Assembly (NCBI RefSeq): GCF_000972845.2
Contig: NC_040021.1
Location: forward strand, 11,746,908-11,810,907
DNA from: Larimichthys crocea
Lineage: Eukaryota > Chordata > Actinopteri > Sciaenidae
Direction: 5' to 3'
DNA: 64,000 bases
Positions within the stretch are counted from its first letter, which is position 1; each line of letters opens with the position of its first letter. Under the pieces are notes generated by a model. The model did no database searches and was not told the DNA's origin. It worked only from the letters and a program-made list of their open reading frames with translations. This document shows, in pieces, positions 12,701-23,093 of this stretch. The position numbers were made by a program, and so were the translations under genes.

Positions 12701-15700
12701 TGGTGTGCCAACAACATTTCAGCAGGACATGGTGAGGGCTCAATGCCAAACCACAAATAGCTCCAGCCAAAAATAAAACAAATGTCATTTTCTCTGTTTG
12801 TGGGTATTCTCCTAACCTAACGACAGCCTCCCTGATTTACATTAAAACTTTAGGGACTTACCTGTTGTGAGATAGAGAAGCCAATTATTATATCTCCCTC
12901 TGGAACCTCCCAGGATACAGTTGCAGAGTCAGCTCGCAGGTGCATGACGGACACATTGACAGGAGCTGGTGGCCGGTCTAGAGGAAAGGAAATAGATACA
13001 GAAGGGTCTGTTAATCCTCCATATATCACATAGCCCATGCCATCTGTGTCCACACTGCACCTGGAAAGTCTCAAGCATTGCATTGGCACTCAACAACAAC
13101 CCACAGGTGTTTGTTTTGAATCAAAAGTGAATAACCGAGTCTTAACGTCAAAGTTCATGCAGCACTAAGGGACACCAGATGTAAGGTGTAAGGTGTTTGG
13201 TGTCATGTGATCAAGCAGTGGAATACACTGAAAATTACATTTTTATTGGCTACCTGTGTTCAGCTTTCTGTAGTTATGTAGCACCTGGGTAATGATTTTG
13301 GAGTTTATTTTGTTTTCAAAATAAACAACTAAGTTAACTCTTTAACTCACTGTATGTATTGTTTGCATTTTATTAGAAACCTACAGAATTACTAAAAATC
13401 ACATATTTATACATCTTTCACTTTGTCCTTCTTTTTTCTAACCAGCCTTGTCTGTCAAACTGACTGCCCTTTTAAAAAGTAACCACAGTGTCTACTTCAT
13501 GTCCACCTCTATCGGACAGGGTCATGTTTCTTCACCCAGTCACTTCACGGTCATCTATCATGATTTTGGTGCTGGTGGACACGTTGATTGCGTAGCGGGA
13601 CAAAAGCCTGGGAAAGCAAAAGCCAGGAGAAACAGAGGGTGACAGATCTAATAGAGGGCCTTGTACAGCTTCACAGTCTCCAAGCAAACGCTCGGGTCAG
13701 ATGGATAGGTAAGATGGGATTGGCCGGGCAGATGGGGACCTGGAGGCCAATCCTCAGGGCTTTTGTCGTCGATGCAGGTCTAATGGACTTTGTGTGTTTT
13801 CACAGAAAGTGACTGTTGATGATGTTGAGAGGGTCAAGGGAGTGGAAATGTCTTGAGCTTGTCAGATATGAGAAAAATAACAGCAGAAAGAATAACTTCT
13901 GATGGGAGAAGACAATAGATATAAGCAGACACTTTGTCTAATGAGATGTGACTACACAACTGCTCTTTAAGTACCAGTAATAAGATTTCTACTTACAGCC
14001 TTCTCTAGCGGTCCACTACAAAGTGAGGATTAATTGACAGTTGTACAGTCAGTTTGTATTTCAAAGGCTTTTATTAACTTAAAGAGCATGGGCGTAACAA
14101 CCCATAACACAGTTGAGATGAAAGCCAAAGACGTATGCTGTACAAGGACAATATTTCAACAGAAAAGTGCACTTAGGAGAGAAAGATGAAAGACAAAATG
14201 ATGGAATTGGGAGTTATTCGAATGATTTGTGGTTTTCTATATCAGTCTCTCTCACGTCCCTCTCGTCTTATCTCCCCATGTCTCCCCTTTTATCTCTCCC
14301 TCTCTTACTGTCTCTATCACCTCTTGCACTTCTGCCTGTTTTTATCTCGGAGACGATCAATGATGGCCACTATGTTCGGCGAGAAAAGGTGACATTGAGG
14401 CAGATCTCAAGACCCTCGGGTCAGACGAGACAGTGTCGCTATCTCAGCCCTTCAGGGGAGGTCAAGGTCAGACACTAGGCACGGCGCTCGGTTCCTTTTG
14501 CCTCATGACACGCTCAAGAGATTGGTTTTGCAGAGGGGAACGAATGAGACGAACAAGAAGCCAGACTAATGCTTAGCCTGCGATACAGAGCACATGAGGA
14601 AATTAATGATCCAACGTCAGAAAGAGCAAGGACGAAAGGGGCTCTTCTATTGGTATCACCAGTATCAAGAGGTGAAGAGGTTATGTGTCTCATTTTATCC
14701 ATTTAATGAGAAGCTTATTTCTGGAAGCAGGTGCTGTAATGTGTTAAAATAGACGTACAGTAGGTTAAGAGGGAGGGCAATTCACACATAGTATATAATG
14801 TCCTTGATCATAGGAGTGTGACAGTGAATGAGTCATACATATGTCTATAATATTGGTTTCTGTGTCCTTGTTCCTTGGCAGTGTCTTAATTAATTGTGTG
14901 TCATGAACATTTGATCTTATACATTTAATCTATTATCAGTAAACTTACATTGCAACATCCTGGGATAACACAGTAATTGGCACAACAAATCCCTCCTCAT
15001 ATTTCTAAAGCAAACACTATCAAGCCACTATCAGCGTGGCCAGTTGCCGTCAGCACATGTTGTACAGTGCGCACACTCTTCAGAATCAGGTGCGACATTT
15101 ATCTAAGACAGGACACATTCATTTTCTCTTGAAGCTCATTGTCCTTTGGGTAATGGGGGTTACAGACAGCCGTGCATGCGCAATAGCACGCAGTAACCAT
15201 GATGCATTGTCTGCGGGTCATTTACTGGTGATGGAGCGAGTGACGGTTTAAATGAAGCAAGCCATGAATCATCACTAATGTATAAGTGCCCTTTTCCTAT
15301 ATGATGTTGTTTCCTTTGCACATGGTCGAGCAGGACAAGTACATTTTCAACTAAGTATCTGGATAAGGTGACTTTTTGGACTGTAAAACTACAAACAAAT
15401 ATCTCTATTATTTCTGCTCATCAGCAGACAACAGAAAGCTTCATTTGTGGAGTCCAATAGTCCAGTTCTCTTCCTGATGTTCCCTCTCAGCCTGTTTGAT
15501 GTTCTCTTCTGCAGTATTAAGTGTCATTGCAGATACTTCAATATTTGTTGACGGCCACGTGTCCTGAGTAAGCCCCACTCCACAGACTGAGTTATGTAAG
15601 ATCTGAAATCAAACAGCAACAGGTCACAGCGGCCGAGGCGTGTGTCAGTGCAAACAAATGGTAAGACCCTCTTGGGATGTGGGCGCGCTGCCAGGTTGAA

Positions 15701-18700
15701 TCATAGCGTGTATAGCCAAAGCCCTGCGCATTAGCTATTCCCCATCAGACTAGAGTGCACAGAGAGATAGTGAAAGTGCAGGTGGATCTCTGAATGGCTG
15801 ACAAGCCACATGGAGAGGAGCCCAGTTTGAATTTGGTATTTTGCCCTCTATATTTGCTTACGAAGCACAACCGTACAATATATCCTGATTTATGCATAGC
15901 TTGTTTATTGGTTACTGTATAGTCACAGCATGAGAGATGAAATCTTTTTTTTTTTTATGGTCACAAAATAAGAGACGGCAGTCTGCTCTGACCACCATAG
16001 ATAACCATAACACATAGGCTAAACATAAATAGAAAAATGAGATGTGAGTAGAAAAGATTGGAGATTACATCAGCTGTCAGATTTACCAGGAATACCAGGA
16101 ACACAATTTGACAGGTGGAAATGTGTAGCCAATGCAAAATGCAGCATAACTGATTTCATTGAAGCTATCAAATATAAATGTCACCTCTCCACCTAGAGAG
16201 CTCCAATTCTGGTTACTGTCTAAAGGGCCTGAAGTCTCCTAACTATTTATGGATAGATACTGTACCTGGATGCCAAGTGGACATTGTAATTCTATATATT
16301 TTCTTTTAGAAAGAGCTGGTGACCTTTTGTAATAGTGTCAGAAATCCTCCACAGATTAACCTCGTCTTTTGACTTCTTTAGACATTTTTAACCCAGTTCT
16401 TTCTTCTGAATGATTATGCTCTCATCTACAGTGACATTTGCTCTATGACTGAAAAAGCTTCTGTTTTATTGTACAAACCATATCTGGTCTGACATGATGA
16501 TGAGTACTTTCTCATTGTTTGGTAGTTTTTTTGTTATTAATGTCCCAAATGATTGATTACTCCATTGAAAACACAAAAAGTGCATAATTCATATCGCTTC
16601 AAACACACTTAAAAGGCAGAACACTATTTTATGAAGGCTGTCGACTCCCTGTATTATCTATCACATTTCAGTCTCAATTACCTCTAAGCTGGTGACAGCT
16701 TGAAGGGCTCCTTGTAATGTAATCCTTCTCTAATACATGTAATTCCTTGGTTCCCTGTAAGATAAAATATTCACTGACATCTTATAAATGAAAGCAATAA
16801 CTCATAATAGGTGCCTTGAATTTTGATGTGTTGCCCAGTCAATCTTTGAACAGCTTCATCTGGATGTGCTTCAAGCACAGTCGTGGGAAGTCTAAATGTT
16901 CTCCTCTGCACAGCAGGAGGTTGTCACACAGCTGCTCGCAGGCCTCTGTGTTGCAAGTCGTCTGGTTACGGAGCTCTTAAGCAATGTCATGCTGGTTTAA
17001 CTCGGCCACAGCACTCTCAGCCCCAATATTACCTTTGAAGACCATTTATTTGTTTCATCTCTAAACTCCACACCCTTCTGAAAGCCTGCCTTTCGTTCAC
17101 CTTGCCATGTGGAAGCAGTGACTTCATGTGCTTAAATCTCTATCACACTATAGTGTATATGTAGTGCAGCAACAACAGTATGAAGAAGAACTGAGAAGAA
17201 GTGCTGCTGGGTCTTAATGGTCACATACACATCACAGTCGAGTGTTCTTAGGATACTTGATTTGAATTATTGCCATGTAAAATCATTTTGCAAGTTTACC
17301 TTTGACTGATTTCGAATAAAACTTGCGTTTGAATTTTTTATTGAGACCATACTTTAACCATGCCAATAAAAACAGTATAAAGTAGTTTTGTAAATGGATA
17401 TAGATGGATGGTCCAACCAGGCATGGCTAATCCCTGTGCTTTTTTCTATACATTTCGGAGCCTTTCTGCGGTACGAGCACTTACTATCTCTTCCTCTATG
17501 AACACTTTGTCTTCTTTCTCACAGACTCAGAGGCTGTGAAACAGCAGTGGGACCAGATGGGACCGAGTGCCAGTCTAAGGTTAATGTAATCACCGGCCAA
17601 AACCTGAGGCTTATCCAGCCGCGAGCTATCATTACTTCATCATCTGAAAACTATAAAGGCTAGCATGCAGTGACGTGCAGGAGCAGATTTTAAGTTGTTT
17701 ATTTATAGTCAGAGTTTGTAGCATTAATATTATTAGCTATTACTGGTTCTACAGATGCTAAAACAAGACACACTATCAAGTGTGAGCTACCGCATGACAC
17801 CTAGAACACGAATATAAAATACTAGGATGAAGTTTTTTTTCCCACTGTGTTTTTGTAAAATGTCCGCCATGTGACAGCAGATGAAATTATGGCAACATGA
17901 GCAAACATTGGCCCTCACTCGGATGGATTCAGCTCTGATCCGAGGTTTAAGTACGGCAGATTGCCAATTTGAAGAATGATATGTACCCGGCCATCCAAAT
18001 CACTCCAATAAATTCTAATTCACATTTGCTTAGTGCATAAAGCTTTGGTTAGGCATCATGTGGGATGTATTATTATTCCTGCATGCTTGTTTTCACACTG
18101 AATGCAGTCGTGACTTCAATATTTAGACAAAATGCCATTTCTGCAGGTTTTTTTACAACGGTGTCATTTTTTCCCATCTGAATTTAAAGGCCGTGTCGAT
18201 TATTGTGAAATCGTGGCTCGTGTTGAAAAGCATGCCTAACAGATGAGTGAAGAGCTTTTCAGTAGGTGAGATGAAAGAAAAACAGGCTCTATTATATGCC
18301 AGCATTCACCATCCTCTGTTGCACAACATTAGCTTCACTTTCAAAATATTGAAGCAAATCCCATTAATTGCATTGTCTGTGAAGGACTTCACTGAAACGC
18401 TCTCCTTTCCTGCTTTGTTGGATTGTTGAAATTTTCATGCACAACCTCACCATGAACCAAGAAGCTTACAATTAATTAATTAGACCTTCCTCTGAATGAC
18501 GTGCCACTGTAAATCCCACAGTCTCAAAGCATAAATGCAGCTTGGCGGTAATGAATTTTGAATAATTGGATTTTGGTTTACTTTGAAGCCCATTGCAACA
18601 GCCAACTTAATATTTCATGAGTGTCATCTTCAATATTCTAAACAGTAGCTTCCCCTACTCTCGACAGCCTGCGTGCAGAACTCCACCAAGATCAGAGATG

Positions 18701-19744
18701 CTCTTGGGTTTCACATGTCAGCACAGAATATGACAAAAGCTCTGAATATCTGTATCAGGAACACGGTGCACACACCCACAGAAACAGCAAAGTGCCAATC
18801 TGATTCTCTCAAGGCGCTATCGCATGCAGGACTCAGTTCCCTTGAGAGGCGAGGGAGGAAGTGATAAAGGTAGACAGGTAGATGAAGAGACAGAGATACT
18901 GTAGATGCATGCATGCAGACACAGATAGAGAAGATTTCTGTTAGAGAAGTGGGAAAGTTTGTCTGTAATGGAAAGAATGCAGAACATAATTATGTTGTGT
19001 GTGTGTGTGTGTGTGTGTATACACTCTTTATATAGTTCAAACCACAGATGATCTCACTCAAGCTTGATCTCACTGAAGGCAGCGTAGGCTCTGCAACCGG
19101 TGTTTCTGTGTCCTATTATTTTGGAAGATTTCAACCCACCAATGAGAAGTTTTTTTTGAGATAAAGTATATTTCAAGTGAGCAGGCACGGTGGTAAAAGG
19201 CTGGAGGTGGTTGCTGTACAGATTCTCTCCTCGGGGAAATTATTTGCAGGTTTCTTTCTGCAAACTGTATTTTATTAGAGGGCAAAGGTTATCTGAAATC
19301 AAGTGTAAAACACAAAGGATATTTTTTTTAAATAGACACCATGTCTTGTTTTCATGAAGTCAAAGAAAGTAAAGACACCTCATCTTTAAGACCTAAACGT
19401 GCTTGCAATCTGCTCTATATCCGTTTAAACAGGTGACAGTGGATAAACTGGTGTTATGATCCACACGCTGAGCATTAAAACAACATCGTAGATCTTTGAC
19501 GTGTGTGAATAAACGAGCATGGCATTGAAAAGCGTCATCGGGCTCAGATTGAAAGCAGTGACTTGTTAACGTCTTGTAATACTTACATAAAGCTAATGGC
19601 GCATTTTACAGGGCTGCAAAGTGCACAATAATTGCATTGACTCCACTGTTATAGAGGCTTGTACTTACTTGCTCCTACCAAGAACATGTCGCTGCCAAAA
19701 AGCAACAGGACCACGGAGTTGACCAAAACAAGCAGACGAGCCAT
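666..19744 (-). CDS. fndc4: Fibronectin type III domain-containing protein 4-like (FNDC4/FNDC5 family), full CDS in 6 exons
   Basis: Type I membrane protein whose FNIII ectodomain is shed in mammals (FNDC5 gives irisin; FNDC4 is a circulating anti-inflammatory factor). Coding exons on the minus strand are 19744-19669, 12977-12862, 11368-11164, 4637-4548, 2726-2593 and 707-666. All junctions are GT-AG and the phases match, giving 663 nt and 220 aa (human FNDC5 is 212). Residues 1-25 are a signal peptide. The FNIII domain spans about 27-120, with sequons at N33, N78 and N128. The TM helix spans about 151-168. A cytoplasmic CRQYDIIKDND motif follows, and the tail ends in SINIIEV. The call of FNDC4 over FNDC5 rests on SISQQRQ, VHFRTLK, PSNSS and MWAAVI, which fit FNDC4 as I remember it. 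The tail (STPEH, GGLLRSK) is more FNDC5-like. Family membership is very secure; the a/b and 4/5 assignment is less so. Confidence 0.9.
1991..2380 (+). mobile_element. Short inverted-repeat DNA transposon (MITE-like), copy 1
   Basis: About 390 bp bounded by terminal inverted repeats of roughly 25 bp. The left end reads AAAGGTCCAGTGTGTAGAAT and the right end is its reverse complement, ATTCTACACACTGGACCTTT. The interior has no coding potential. It lies in fndc4 intron 5. A second, degraded copy lies at 25824-26085. I recognise this type of end from fish genomes but cannot name the superfamily, and I see no clear target-site duplication. Confidence 0.85.
2593..2726 (-). CDS. fndc4: fndc4 coding exon 5 (end of TM, cytoplasmic tail)
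   Basis: Encodes residues 163-207: AVIALFCRQYDIIKDNDSS, a Lys/Glu-rich stretch, then STPEHHSGGLLRSK. The acceptor is CCGGCAG. The donor GTGAGC leaves phase 0. Confidence 0.93.
2727..4547. other. fndc4 intron 4, no feature seen
   Basis: Ordinary AT-rich intron between coding exons 4 and 5. It contains a short (CA)n run at about 2752-2767 and nothing else I can support. Confidence 0.6.
4548..4637 (-). CDS. fndc4: fndc4 coding exon 4 (juxtamembrane and transmembrane)
   Basis: Encodes residues 133-162, DDPTVQGLDKSRHLQTGE followed by the start of the membrane helix MIIIVVVLVMWA. In mammals ectodomain release occurs just before this helix. The acceptor is CCTAG and the donor GTAGGT, phase 1 to phase 1. 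Confidence 0.93.
4638..11163. other. fndc4 intron 3, no feature seen
   Basis: 6.5 kb intron. The short ORFs on both strands lack homology, splice context or codon bias. I saw no repeat or RNA gene. Confidence 0.55.
11164..11368 (-). CDS. fndc4: fndc4 coding exon 3 (FNIII C-terminal half)
   Basis: Encodes residues 65-132: RQEGHMQRFIREVNTTSRSC, then WDLEEETDYII and VHFRTLKKTDRFPSNSS. The first of these is the most conserved FNDC4/5 segment. The acceptor is CCCCAG, and the donor GTAAGC leaves phase 1. It contains the N78 sequon. Confidence 0.95.
11369..12861. other. fndc4 intron 2, no feature seen
   Basis: 1.5 kb intron with ordinary AT-rich sequence. I see nothing supportable in it. Confidence 0.6.
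12862..12977 (-). CDS. fndc4: fndc4 coding exon 2 (FNIII N-terminal half)
   Basis: Encodes residues 26-64, NRPPAPVNVSV through FSISQQ, the first strands of the FNIII domain. The acceptor is CTCTAG before 12977. The donor GTAAGT follows 12862 in phase 0. The 116 nt length fits the phases on both sides. Confidence 0.93.
12978..19668. other. fndc4 intron 1
   Basis: 6.7 kb first intron. It holds a (TG)n microsatellite at 18996-19018 and a pyrimidine-rich stretch at about 14230-14340. Long first introns often carry enhancers, but nothing in the sequence alone identifies one here. Confidence 0.55.
18996..19018. repeat. (TG)n microsatellite
   Basis: Perfect TG tract in fndc4 intron 1. Confidence 0.9.
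19669..19744 (-). CDS. fndc4: fndc4 coding exon 1 (signal peptide)
   Basis: ATG at 19744 sits in a good context (G at -3, G at +4). It encodes MARLLVLVNSVVLLLFGSDM followed by FLVGA, a hydrophobic secretion signal. The exon ends in phase 1 at a GTAAGT donor (19668-19663). The 5' UTR lies to the right, but its start is not defined by the sequence. Confidence 0.88.
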
Positions 19745-20222
19745 GTCTCGGTGGATATCGTCGCTCCTCTCAGATAATAATAATAATAATAATAATTAAG
19801 AAAAAAAAGGCGCAGATGTCCTAATGCTTGAAGGGCAACTCAATCACAGCAGTTCATATTTTTGAACATGTTGGAATTCCTTTTATGAATGAATGTGTGT
19901 GTGTGTGTGTGAGTGAATGAATGAATGGACGCTTACTGGCTGGCTCGAGCTGGTTCAGTAAATAGATAACCAGTGAAAGTACGTAACAAATTCAGATTCA
20001 GTCTTCAGAAACATTTTGTGGAGCCGAGACGGATTCTTCATTTAAATCCACAAGTCCTTCGTCCACGTTCTCGCGCAGACTGAACGAGCTGGCTGAAACT
20101 GTTGACTTCCCATATCGTCCCCGGGTTCACACACACACACACACGTGAGCTCAGGTATGAAGAGGTCGTTGTGAAGATGACGCTCTCCTGCACGGACTGA
20201 AGGGTAGAGGAGGTGGAGAGGG

Positions 20223-20261
<39 letters not shown>

Positions 20262-20480
20262 GGGGGTACGCCGTCAGCACCAAGGGCAGCGCCTTTAAGT
20301 TTTCACCCTGCGCTCGCGCTCCTGTTCACCCCCCCATAGATCTGAATGTTGTTTATTGACGCACGCGGGGTTGGTCATCCTGCGGTAGTAGCCTCTCGTG
20401 CACAGGTAGCCTATATAACGCCTCTCACGCGCAGCATGCCATGATTAATCTCCCACGTGCCGTTAGAGGAGCAGCTATGC
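19745..20480 (-). promoter_or_regulatory. fndc4: Probable fndc4 5' UTR and promoter region
   Basis: Directly upstream of the fndc4 start codon. The stretch 20280-20480 is clearly richer in G+C and CpG than its surroundings (several CGC and GCG runs), which suits a promoter. A TATATA-type element lies near 20411-20418. An (ATA)n-type tract at about 19776-19796 and a (GA)n tract at 20225-20258 fall inside the likely 5' UTR. The transcription start cannot be fixed by eye. Confidence 0.4.
20225..20258. repeat. (GA)n microsatellite near the fndc4 5' end
   Basis: Perfect GA dinucleotide tract of 17 units, followed by a G run. Read on the minus strand it is a pyrimidine (CT)n tract just upstream of, or inside, the fndc4 5' UTR. 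Confidence 0.9.
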
Positions 20481-20551
20481 GGACAGCCACCACTCACACT
20501 GTAGCTCTCCAGCTGCTTTAATATTTCATTAGCAGTGCCATAAGCTAATAT

Positions 20552-20552
20552 T

Positions 20553-20607
<55 letters not shown>

Positions 20608-20642
20608 GTGTATGTGTATGTGTATATATATATATATATAAT

Positions 20643-20686
<44 letters not shown>

Positions 20687-20762
20687 CTACATTCTTTATA
20701 TATATATATATATATATAATAATATATATATATATATTATATATATATATATAATATATAAT
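20552..20762. repeat. Compound (TA)n(TG)n microsatellite
   Basis: About 210 bp of alternating purine-pyrimidine sequence. TA, TG and TATG tracts interrupt one another. It lies just upstream of the presumed fndc4 promoter. Confidence 0.92.
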
Positions 20763-21325
20763 ACCCTGTGAATTTATCTATCATGTTTGTGTTGAATGTG
20801 TATAAGCTTCCACTCATTCACCAAACTTGAAATGTCATAAGCATGAAGTGTCTTATTCAACCCCTGTGTGTTTTTTTACACACACACCCCCAGCAGCAGC
20901 ATCAGCATCAGCATCACAGCCAGCTCACCCCACACACTGCAGCAGCCCCCAAAAGACACACCATGTTATCAGGAAGATGAATCACTTTGATAAGCGGAGG
21001 CATCGCCTCATGGGACGAGCGTCACGTCAGATTGCCCGTCTGTGGAGAATCTGCCATGCAGGCGCTGTGCTGCAGTCCACACAGCGGAGAAGTCGTCACA
21101 CATGTGTGGGAGACTACTATCCTACAGCTTCTAATTATGAATCAGAAGATGTGCGGATGTGGAAGAGAGATCATAATCATCTCAATAAAAAAAGGGGGGC
21201 AACAATGACGTGTTTTTGCCCCCCTTTCAAAACTTTATGTTCACGTTTTTGTCTCCTATATCACCATTCAAAAGAAAATGTAGTCACCCCCCCACCCAGC
21301 CCTCAGCCTTCCTCCTCATCCCTAC

Positions 21326-21326
<1 letters not shown>

Positions 21327-21366
<40 letters not shown>
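21327..21366. repeat. (CA)n microsatellite
   Basis: Perfect AC dinucleotide tract of about 20 units. Confidence 0.92.
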
Positions 21367-21368
<2 letters not shown>

Positions 21369-21435
21369 CTGAGGTGTTGCCATGGTTTCTATGTGCTCAC
21401 CAGTCCTCAATAAGCAGGAGCAGACAGACAGAAGA

Positions 21436-21484
21436 ATATATATAAAATATTATATAATATATATAATATATAATATATATATAA
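21436..21484. repeat. (TA)-rich simple sequence
   Basis: TATA/ATAAT interspersed tract of about 50 bp with imperfect periodicity. Confidence 0.8.
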
Positions 21485-22997
21485 AAGAGTGGAAAAAGAG
21501 ACATTTAAGCTAGATATGATATTAGATATTGGAGTTACCATGACAGCTGTCTATTTCCAGCTGACATTTCTGTGGCATTTGTCTCAATAAGAGCTTTTCA
21601 GTTTAACAAGCGTGGGGGGTTCATTGTGGTTAGCACTCACTGCATCGACTGTGTCCTTTCATGATGTGATGATGTAAAGTCAGTATACTACAGAGGCTCA
21701 GTTGAGACTCCACAGGCTTTATTTCCCTACAGTTATTTATTGAACTAATCTGTAAAGCAAAATCAGTAACATTTCGTTCTTACAGTTTAAACTTTTTTTT
21801 TTAACACAGTGGCTTGTTTCACTGAAAAATAACCTGTTCTTCAAATAGACTAATCATGGTAATGCCTCAGCTTCAGAATCAGGATAAAATCATTTTGCAG
21901 CAGTGTTTGATTTGTGAACAAGGAGCTTCATTTTAACTACATTCTTTCCAGTAAGTTGCCATGATTTTCAGAGGAGAGTGAATTCTTGGCTCACACTCAG
22001 CTGTACCCAAGACTGTACTATGCTGGAGATTTATATTCCTCACCAAAAAATCATCTTGCAGTCTTTTTTCAGTGCTGGAAGATGTTAGCCATCCCTGTAT
22101 CCCTTATTAAAGAGAATCACAGAATGATGTAGCACTAACCCCTGCAATCTTTAGCAGTAACATGGGCCAAAGTTTATGCAGTGTCTTGGCTTACTTCCCT
22201 TATTTTCACATAAATTTGTCATAACAGGAAGTTGCTGACAATCAAATATTTTAAATACACTTTTATCAAACCTCTGATGCTAAAACCATCTATTATATCA
22301 CTAGGGGAAAAAAAAAAGGAACAGGCTTAAACTTTTAGACAAGAAAATCCTTTAGAAGAGAAAATGATTAAAACATTTTGATCAAATCAAGAGCATGAAC
22401 ATTTTTCTTGTCATGTACCTCTGCAGTCACATCAACTTGATCAAGCTGCAGTCAAATGCTAGAGCCGGTGCAGGCTGTAGAAATAAGTGTGGATTAATGG
22501 TTGAGTTTACACAGGATTTAAGCCTGGAGTACCTCATGAAGTTTTCAAAAAGGCGTGAGGTAAACGGAAAATACTTCATAACTGTTTAAAGTAGTAGATA
22601 ATTTGGAGATGATTTATAGCAGCATTAAGCAGAGGACTTTGGAAAAGTAACAAAAGCTTCAATCACACTTAAAAATGTGCTCAGACGATCTGTACAAGCA
22701 ACACTCACGCTTATGTCTTTTTAATTTTGCATAGAAGCACTCAACATGCTCAGCACTTCACTTCTGCTTCATTCTAATTTTGGACTGAGTTGTTTGTTTT
22801 CTACATAATTGCTTGACTGCACCAGTGGGCCCCCCTGTTGCTCTGCTGTTAACTGTATGAGTGAGAGTGGTCCTTTATTTTGTGTGCGTGACCTGTGTGA
22901 AACATATAAATGAGTTCAAGCTTTGCACACAGTTCACAATAATAGATGGATTTTCAGTCTCGCTGTGGGAGCACCGTTTGTGACTGATGAGTTCTGT

Positions 22998-23000
<3 letters not shown>

Positions 23001-23044
<44 letters not shown>

Positions 23045-23093
23045 ACGTACACACACACACACGTACACACACACGTACACACACACACACACC
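23001..23093. repeat. Compound (CA)n microsatellite with CGTA interruptions
   Basis: Begins with about 20 AC units, then shorter AC runs separated by CCACGT or ACGT spacers. Such interruptions are typical of an old, partly degraded dinucleotide array. Confidence 0.9.

Noticed and set aside
14230..14340. Pyrimidine-rich tract in fndc4 intron 1 as a possible functional element
   Set aside because: It is irregular CT-rich sequence with no adjacent exon or conserved motif I can identify.
20827..21372. 181-aa plus-strand ORF ending in a poly(Thr-His) tract
   Set aside because: Its end is a (CA)n microsatellite read in frame and its beginning has CAG/CAT repeats. No domain, promoter or splice context supports coding.
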